A stretch of DNA of 64,000 nt from an uncultured Chitinophaga sp. (GTDB lineage Bacteria; Bacteroidota; Bacteroidia; Chitinophagales; Chitinophagaceae): positions 62,001 through 126,000 of the forward strand of contig NZ_CAMLHC010000020.1 of the NCBI RefSeq assembly GCF_946479755.1, read 5' to 3'. Shown here in pieces: positions 58,603-64,000 of this stretch. Every line of letters starts with the position of its first letter. The stretch's first letter is position 1. The notes under the pieces are model-generated. The model saw nothing but the letters and a program-made list of their open reading frames with translations, made no database searches and was not told the DNA's origin. The position numbers and the translations under genes were made by a program.

Positions 58603-59826
58603 TTATTTTTTGATTTGTCCCCAGATAGCGATCTCACTGATGTGAAGATGCCCGATAATACCGTCAACGGCCGCCCAGCTGTCGATGTGTTTCCACGCGA
58701 TGTACCGCACCGCCGGTGAACCGATAGGCAGCTCATACTCCTGCCCTGCCGCGGCAGCATCGATGTCTTCGTTGGAGTTCTGGCCCAGTGGCAGCCCGGA
58801 AGGCTTCTCCATGATCTGATGGTCCAGCTTCACCCAGCTATTCACATCTGTCGGGGTATTGGTGCCCCACAACTCCCACTCATGCGGATTGCCATGGTTG
58901 TAGATATACGCTGCCTGCCGCTGCCAGATTTTGTAACGGCTGATCACCGCCTTTACACCAAGATCAATCGGTATCCAGACGGGCACATCTTTGTTTTCCG
59001 TGGTATGATACCCTTCGTTGCCAATGATACCGTTCCACATGTTATCAATGGGCCACGATGACAGGTTGCCCGGCTCTACGATCTGTACACCGGGCGTTTT
59101 CGGCAACGGCGCCACCTGCGGTATGGGATACTTTTTCTTCATAGCGCTCATGAACTTCGACTTGTCCAGCTCTTCTTCGTATATGGGTGTCAGTTCGAAC
59201 CGCATGGTATCGCTTTTGTTATCCCAGCGGTCTTTGATATAGATACCGAACTGCTGCTTCACCGGCTGTAGCCCGCGTACAGTGAACCTGCCGGAGTCCA
59301 GCCCGTAATAGAAGTTATTCACATTGCGCCATTCTTTGGCGGCAGGATCGTAAAGCAACGTAACGATCACAATTTTACCCCTGTCTTCATTACTGAATTT
59401 CACCTGCAGTCCGCCGAAAGCTTCCGTTACACCCAGTGACTTATATACTTTCCAGATAGCCGGCGGCAAGGGTTTCACTTTGATCTGCACAGGCGAAGAG
59501 GCCACTTCCGCGCGGCTAACGGCATAAAGTGTCACCGTATGTTCTGTGGTATCGCCAAAACCTTCCACCCGCACCGACCTTTTGAAATAGGAAGATTTAG
59601 CTTCTTTCTTTACGCCATTGATCTCAAACTCAGCCCGCACATAAGAGAGATGCTGATCGTCCGGAAGGGAATAAGAGATTTCCGCCGCTCCCGCCATGCC
59701 TATGGCCGTAGGGTTCATGATCGGGTTCGGCGGCGTTTTATCTCCGGAGATAGGTCGCAGCTGGTCCTGTTTACAGGCACAAAAGGCTATCAACATTGTA
59801 CATAAAAGAATATGAAAGCGTTTCAT
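58603..59826 (-). CDS. DUF4959/DUF5000-type surface glycan-binding lipoprotein
   Basis: The 407-aa protein has a lipobox AFCAC and the start KQDQLRPISGDKTPPNPI. The N-terminal beta-sandwich (about 30-120) fits DUF4959. A middle domain follows (about 125-220; KVYKSLGVTEAFGGLQVKFSN, fitting DUF5126), then a C-terminal discoidin-like domain (about 255-405; IDNMWNGIIGNEGYHTTEN, PVWIPIDLGVKAVISRYKIWQR, HEWELWGTN) that fits DUF5000. Such three-domain lipoproteins sit next to SusD and are thought to bind glycans at the cell surface. The gene is 30 nt after susD. Confidence 0.87.
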   Translation of the reverse strand: MKRFHILLCTMLIAFCACKQDQLRPISGDKTPPNPIMNPTAIGMAGAAEISYSLPDDQHLSYVRAEFEINGVKKEAKSSYFKRSVRVEGFGDTTEHTVTLYAVSRAEVASSPVQIKVKPLPPAIWKVYKSLGVTEAFGGLQVKFSNEDRGKIVIVTLLYDPAAKEWRNVNNFYYGLDSGRFTVRGLQPVKQQFGIYIKDRWDNKSDTMRFELTPIYEEELDKSKFMSAMKKKYPIPQVAPLPKTPGVQIVEPGNLSSWPIDNMWNGIIGNEGYHTTENKDVPVWIPIDLGVKAVISRYKIWQRQAAYIYNHGNPHEWELWGTNTPTDVNSWVKLDHQIMEKPSGLPLGQNSNEDIDAAAAGQEYELPIGSPAVRYIAWKHIDSWAAVDGIIGHLHISEIAIWGQIKK

Positions 59827-59856
59827 TTCAGTAAGTTTTTAGCATCATGAAAAAGA

Positions 59857-61776
59857 TTACCAGCCGGGATTCTGCACCAGGTTTTTGTTGATGATCATCT
59901 CGCCATTTTCAATAGGCCACAGGTAGTCACGCATGCCGAAGCGCTGGTTGAACAACAGTACTTCCTTATAGTAGGAAGGTGCTGCGTTCTGCGTAATATC
60001 CCAGCCTTTGATCGGGTTATTGAGCGCCACATGCGCGGTTTTCCACCTTCTCAGGTCCCAGAAACGCTGGCCTTCGAAGCACAGCTCTATGGCCCTCTCC
60101 TGTTGGATGATTTCCCGCAGTCCTTCCCTGGTAGTATATTTCACCGGATTTTTGGAGAAGTTGGTCCAGGATTCTTCTATTGATCTGAGCCCCGCCCTGG
60201 CCCTGACCAGGTTGATCCATTGCATAGTACCGGCGCCCGGACCATTTACTTCATTGAGTGCTTCCGAATACAGCAGGTAAAGATCCGCAAGTCGTATTTC
60301 GGGCCACGGGTAAGCAACCAGCCCGCTGGTGATGTTACCATCGGTAGCAGCGCTGCTTTCAATGTTGACCGTTTTCTTCACCCAGTAGCCGGTCACGGAG
60401 TAGTTGCTGATACCTCTCCTGGAAGCTATTTCCGTAGCGCGGGCCTTTACAAAATACAGGGCGCTGTCTTTGTTGTAGTTCAAAATCCAGTTACCAAACC
60501 ATACCGCGCGGTCAAAGGCTACGTCAGCGTAGAAACGCGGTTCACGGTCATAATGCAGTTCCACGGTCTGTTCTCCTGTCCGGATATAATATTTGTCCGC
60601 CGCGGCAGCGGTGCGCAGCGTATAACGTTTACTGTAATCCCAGGTTTTGTCTTCTGTGATAGGTACGCCATTTTTGCTATAAAACATTTCTATCATCTTC
60701 ATCGTGGGTGCGATAATGCCTTTAGGGCCGGCAGTACTGGCACCGTTGGCGATCAGCGGCATGGACCAGCGTTGTATATCACCGGCGGTACTGTTGGTAT
60801 TGGGCCATATCACCTCTGTGTTGTTCTGTTTATCGGTCATGGCTGCACGAATATCCAGCTGCGTCTGCAACGTGTCATTGATCTTATAACCGAAGTTACC
60901 GGGGAAGTGATACAGCGTGTAACCATTCGCGTGACAAAGCTCTATTGCCTCCTTGCAGGCCTGCGCCGCCCTCGCCCACTTTTCAGCGCTGTAGCTGGCA
61001 GGAAACAGCTGGACGCCGCGGTTGTCCACCATACGGCTGTAATCGGGGTTACCATTGAAGAAGGGGCTGGCGGCGGTCACCAGTACTTTTGCTTTCAGCG
61101 CCAGTGCGATGCATTTGGTGATTCTTCCCAGTTCAGTGTTTTCGGTGCCTTCCAGTTTAGCCGGCAGGAACTCGTTGCCCGCAGCTTCGTCCAGCAGTTG
61201 CACGATGTAATTGATGCAGGTATCTACCGGCTGGCGATACACCTGTACTTCCTCGGAGCCTGCCGACACCGGCAGGTTTTCTTTGATCAGGGGGATAGGT
61301 CCGTAGCAGCGGAGCAGGAAGAAATGGTAATAGGCTTTCAGGAATTTCACCTCTGCGGTCCACCGGTCCCGCTCGTACGGCCGCAGCTCTCTCACCTTGC
61401 CGATGTTGGCGAGGAAAGTGTTACAGTCACGGATGCCTGTAAAGAGCGAAGTACCGCGGGCGGTACCGCTCCAGTAGTTGGCCAGCGGGCTGGTCATGCT
61501 TTGCAGTCCTTTAGCGATATTGAAATTGGTAGGGTCCACATCGCGGATGGGGTCATCGTACCATACTTCATCGGCCCCATTGAAAGCCACGTTATCATTG
61601 AAATGCCCGTTCTTCGGCATATAGGAAAAGCAGGTGAACAGGTACTTTTCTGCGGAAGAGCGCAGGGTAAAAGCGTTGTCGATCGTAGGTACGTTGTCCG
61701 GCACCACATCGAGGTACTTGCTGCAGGAGCAGAAAGCGCCTATCCATATCAGTACGATCATTATTTTATATCTCAT
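59857..61776 (-). CDS. SusD/RagB-family outer membrane lipoprotein (locus 2)
   Basis: From the ATG at 61774-61776 the protein has 639 aa, with lipobox around FCSC (Cys18), mature start SKYLDVVPDNVPTIDNAF, and SusD helical repeats (EVKFLKAYYHFFLLRCYGPIPLI, LADLYLLYSEALNEVNG). The C-terminal block is QQERAIELCFEGQRFWDLRRWKTAHV. It is longer than SusD of locus 1 and related to those of pectin-type loci by general layout only. The substrate-binding lid for the SusC encoded just upstream (20 nt). I rejected the longer upstream start, which overlaps susC. Confidence 0.94.
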   Translation of the reverse strand: MRYKIMIVLIWIGAFCSCSKYLDVVPDNVPTIDNAFTLRSSAEKYLFTCFSYMPKNGHFNDNVAFNGADEVWYDDPIRDVDPTNFNIAKGLQSMTSPLANYWSGTARGTSLFTGIRDCNTFLANIGKVRELRPYERDRWTAEVKFLKAYYHFFLLRCYGPIPLIKENLPVSAGSEEVQVYRQPVDTCINYIVQLLDEAAGNEFLPAKLEGTENTELGRITKCIALALKAKVLVTAASPFFNGNPDYSRMVDNRGVQLFPASYSAEKWARAAQACKEAIELCHANGYTLYHFPGNFGYKINDTLQTQLDIRAAMTDKQNNTEVIWPNTNSTAGDIQRWSMPLIANGASTAGPKGIIAPTMKMIEMFYSKNGVPITEDKTWDYSKRYTLRTAAAADKYYIRTGEQTVELHYDREPRFYADVAFDRAVWFGNWILNYNKDSALYFVKARATEIASRRGISNYSVTGYWVKKTVNIESSAATDGNITSGLVAYPWPEIRLADLYLLYSEALNEVNGPGAGTMQWINLVRARAGLRSIEESWTNFSKNPVKYTTREGLREIIQQERAIELCFEGQRFWDLRRWKTAHVALNNPIKGWDITQNAAPSYYKEVLLFNQRFGMRDYLWPIENGEMIINKNLVQNPGW

Positions 61777-61796
61777 GATTGTATTTTTTATCGTTA

Positions 61797-64000
61797 TCAG
61801 AAGCCTACCATCAAACCAAAATTGACGACCCGCTGGATGGGATACCCCAGCCCTTTGCCGCCCATCTCGATGTCCCACAGCTTGAATTTGGAGAAGGTGA
61901 CCAGGTTGGTGGCATTGGCATACACCCGCAGGTTAGACATGTGGATGCGTTTTGTGAGGTGCTGCGGCACGGTATATCCCAGCTCCACCTGTTTGAGGCG
62001 GAGGAAGGCGCCGTTGCGCATAAACCAGGTGCTGCTCTGGGTGCTGTTGGTGTTGAGCACCGGGCTGAGGCGGGGCCAGAGGGCGTACAGGTTACGGTTC
62101 TCCTCCGACCAGTGGCTGTCGGCATATGCTTTCAGCAGCTGTGTTTCAGAGGTAACAGCGGTGTTATCGTCCACATCGATGAAAGGAGAAGTGGCGTTGA
62201 CATCGATCCAGAAGGAAGACCGGGCGGAGCCCTGGAAGAAAGCGGAGAAGTCCACGCCTTTGTACCTGGCGCTGAAGCCGAAGCCGTAGATGATTTCCGG
62301 CATGGTAGGGTAACCGATGGGCACCATATCGCTGGGCGTAATTTGTCCGTCGCCATTGACATCACGGAATTTAATATCGCCGCCCATGGTTTTGAAGTTG
62401 CCGAAAGCCTGCTGCGGGGAGCTTCTTACTTCTTCGTCATCGATAAAGAGGCGTTCTGCGATGTATCCCCAGCGTTGTGAAATCGGGTAGCCCACATGGT
62501 AGCGGTACCATTCGTCGTAGCGGGGCTCTTCATAGGCTTTGAATTTATTACGTGCAAAGGTGAAGTTGCCGCGCATGGTCAGGAAAAATTCCCTGCCGAT
62601 GTTCGTATTAAAGTCAGCCGTGAAGTCGAAGGCATTGGACTGTGCCTTGCCTACATTGGCTTTGGGCGTAGCCTGCAAGCCCATGGTCTTGGGCGTGGAG
62701 GCCCTGTCCATGAGGATATTGTAACGTTGTTCCGTGAAATATTCCGCGATAATGTCCAGTTTATTAAACAGGCTGATCTCCAGTCCGAAGGTGGAGTTTT
62801 GGGCCGTTTCCCAGGTGATGGCCTGGTTGTCGTAGCGGCCGATGGAGATGCCCGCGCGGTTATAACCGCCATTGACGCCAAAGGTAGCACCCCGCTTGGG
62901 GTCGTTCATATTTACGTTGGAGAGGTAAAAGAAGCGGTCATCTTCATTACCGATGGCGTCGTTGCCTACCAGGCCGTAATTGGCTCTGACTTTGAGTTTG
63001 GTGATTACCTTTTCCAGCGGCCGGAAGAATTTTTCGTTGGAAACGAACCAGGCAGCGCCTGCGGAGGGAAAGAAACCGTAGCGTTCTGTTTTATAGAACC
63101 GTTCGGAGCCATTGTAGCCGAAGTTAAATTCGCCGAAGAAACGGTTGTCGTAAGAATAGGTGACGCGGCCGGACAGGCCAAGGTTGCGCGATGGCAATGA
63201 TTTCTGCAGCAGATTGACGCTGGGATTGGAAATATCATCGATGGTCTGAAGGTTGTTGCGGGCAATGAAGATGAGCATGCCAGCAAGACCATGTTTATCG
63301 AAAGTGCGGTTATAGTCTACCGCAGACTCCAGGTAAAAGGTAGAAGCCACGGTCCTTTTGCCCGGCACATAGTTCAGGTAGTCTGTTCCCTGGTCGGGAT
63401 TGATGTCCCGCAATACATAGGTGTTATTGAGTTTGTCGTAGTTGTTGGCCGCATACCAGAAAGGCGTGTACTGGCGGGACACATCGAAGTAGGCCTGGCG
63501 GTTGGTATTCATCATGGCGCGGACAGACAATCCTTTCGTGATGAAGGAGGACAGGTCTTGTTTTATTTCGAACTGTGCCAGCATCAGGGAGCGGGAGTAT
63601 TGTTTGTACCCTTTCACCATGTCGGCGTAGGGGTTCAGGTATTCGCCGTTATTGAAGTTGCCGAACAGCGGGTGGGCAACGAACTGGTGGGCGTCGTCTG
63701 CCGGGTAGTAAGCGGGGAAGAGCACCTGGTTGGACCAGATCATTTTCTGGTAGAGTTTTTCGCCGCCATCGATGGGACCTTTGTATTCATCGAAGGTGCC
63801 GTGGAGGCGTACCATTGCCGAGGTGGATTTCGTTACCCGGATGTTGACGTTGGAGCGCAGCGTATAGGTGGTAAGATCGATGTTGTTGTTGAAGTTATTG
63901 CGGCCGTCCACGTTGAGGATACCGTTGTCTTTCGTATAGCCGCCGGAGACAAAGTAGGTCGCTATTTGTCCGCCACCGCCCAGGTTGAAGTTAGCCCGTT
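61797..64000 (-). CDS. SusC/RagA TonB-dependent transporter (locus 2, partial: N-terminus outside window)
   Basis: The C-terminal 733 codons are visible; the frame continues past the right edge (translated edge sequence RANFNLGGGGQIATYFVSGG). It is all outer membrane barrel: typical pieces are AYAHP-like loops, FGEFNFGYNGSERFYKTERYGFFPSAGAAW, RANYGLVGNDAIG, DIIAEYFTEQRYNILM, and the end LRVYANATNLVTFSKFK...VVNFGLMVGF with the terminal Phe of barrel proteins. With the SusD partner it would import oligosaccharides. Whether it has an STN domain cannot be seen. Confidence 0.93.
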   Translation of the reverse strand, partial: RANFNLGGGGQIATYFVSGGYTKDNGILNVDGRNNFNNNIDLTTYTLRSNVNIRVTKSTSAMVRLHGTFDEYKGPIDGGEKLYQKMIWSNQVLFPAYYPADDAHQFVAHPLFGNFNNGEYLNPYADMVKGYKQYSRSLMLAQFEIKQDLSSFITKGLSVRAMMNTNRQAYFDVSRQYTPFWYAANNYDKLNNTYVLRDINPDQGTDYLNYVPGKRTVASTFYLESAVDYNRTFDKHGLAGMLIFIARNNLQTIDDISNPSVNLLQKSLPSRNLGLSGRVTYSYDNRFFGEFNFGYNGSERFYKTERYGFFPSAGAAWFVSNEKFFRPLEKVITKLKVRANYGLVGNDAIGNEDDRFFYLSNVNMNDPKRGATFGVNGGYNRAGISIGRYDNQAITWETAQNSTFGLEISLFNKLDIIAEYFTEQRYNILMDRASTPKTMGLQATPKANVGKAQSNAFDFTADFNTNIGREFFLTMRGNFTFARNKFKAYEEPRYDEWYRYHVGYPISQRWGYIAERLFIDDEEVRSSPQQAFGNFKTMGGDIKFRDVNGDGQITPSDMVPIGYPTMPEIIYGFGFSARYKGVDFSAFFQGSARSSFWIDVNATSPFIDVDDNTAVTSETQLLKAYADSHWSEENRNLYALWPRLSPVLNTNSTQSSTWFMRNGAFLRLKQVELGYTVPQHLTKRIHMSNLRVYANATNLVTFSKFKLWDIEMGGKGLGYPIQRVVNFGLMVGF

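Noticed and set aside
60220..62289. Plus-strand open frame of about 689 codons antisense to susD and susC (locus 2)
   Set aside because: It overlaps two clear genes on the other strand and has no recognisable domain or plausible start context.

Overview
The window looks like Bacteroidota, most likely family Chitinophagaceae and close to Chitinophaga. The support is two SusC/SusD pairs, PorP/SprF proteins, type IX secretion (T9SS) sorting domains, ECF sigma/FecR pairs, promoters matching the Bacteroidota TTTG / TAnnTTTG pattern, and moderately GC-rich DNA. I found no tRNA, rRNA, IS element or CRISPR array.

Region 1 (1-13.4 kb, minus strand) is an amino-acid biosynthesis supraoperon. It reads his leader peptide, hisG-hisD-hisC-hisB, trp leader peptide, trpE-G-D-C-F-B-A, then hisH, hisA and hisF (cut by the window edge). 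The trp block splits the his operon. Each block has its own short leader peptide with a run of the cognate codons (HIHHHHH or WWW), followed by a terminator and a competing antiterminator. The hisA reading frame carries an N-terminal GNAT acetyltransferase domain.

Region 2 (13.4-18.1 kb) has a DEDDh exonuclease and a divergent plus-strand cassette: UmuD-like autoprotease, unknown 165-aa protein, SRAP (HMCES/YedK) protein. Two matched palindromes (CTAA-N5-TTAG) lie across the cassette promoter, and no umuC is present. A cytoplasmic-looking beta-propeller protein of unknown function follows.

Region 3 (18.3-25.1 kb, minus) is an L-rhamnose catabolic operon: rhaT symporter, bifunctional aldolase/dehydrogenase, isomerase, kinase and a GntR regulator.

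Region 4 (25.4-27.5 kb, plus) is a small toxin-type island: a Panacea (DUF4065) antitoxin overlapping a putative toxin, then a RhuM-Fic protein with inverted repeats in front of it.

Region 5 (27.5-56 kb, minus) is a long same-strand surface block. Read in transcription order it has ECF sigma, FecR, STN-bearing SusC, SusD, zinc metallopeptidase lipoprotein and DUF4302 lipoprotein. Next come a ~2979-aa repeat protein with a type B T9SS sorting domain, a 115-aa protein that is little more than a type A sorting domain, and a 1375-aa PKD protein with a type B sorting domain. A PorP/SprF - PorE-like OmpA - PorP/SprF trio, a collagen-like lipoprotein and a second ECF sigma factor end the block. The two large proteins share a paralogous domain and are probably exported and anchored by the local SprF/PorE proteins.

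Region 6 (56.2-64 kb) has a small acidic protein (plus strand), then, on the minus strand, part of a polysaccharide utilisation locus: SusC (cut by the window edge), SusD, a DUF4959/DUF5000-type lipoprotein, a DUF4998-type lipoprotein and a GH105/GH88-type unsaturated uronyl hydrolase. Together with the rhamnose operon this suggests use of rhamnogalacturonan-like pectin, which is an inference.
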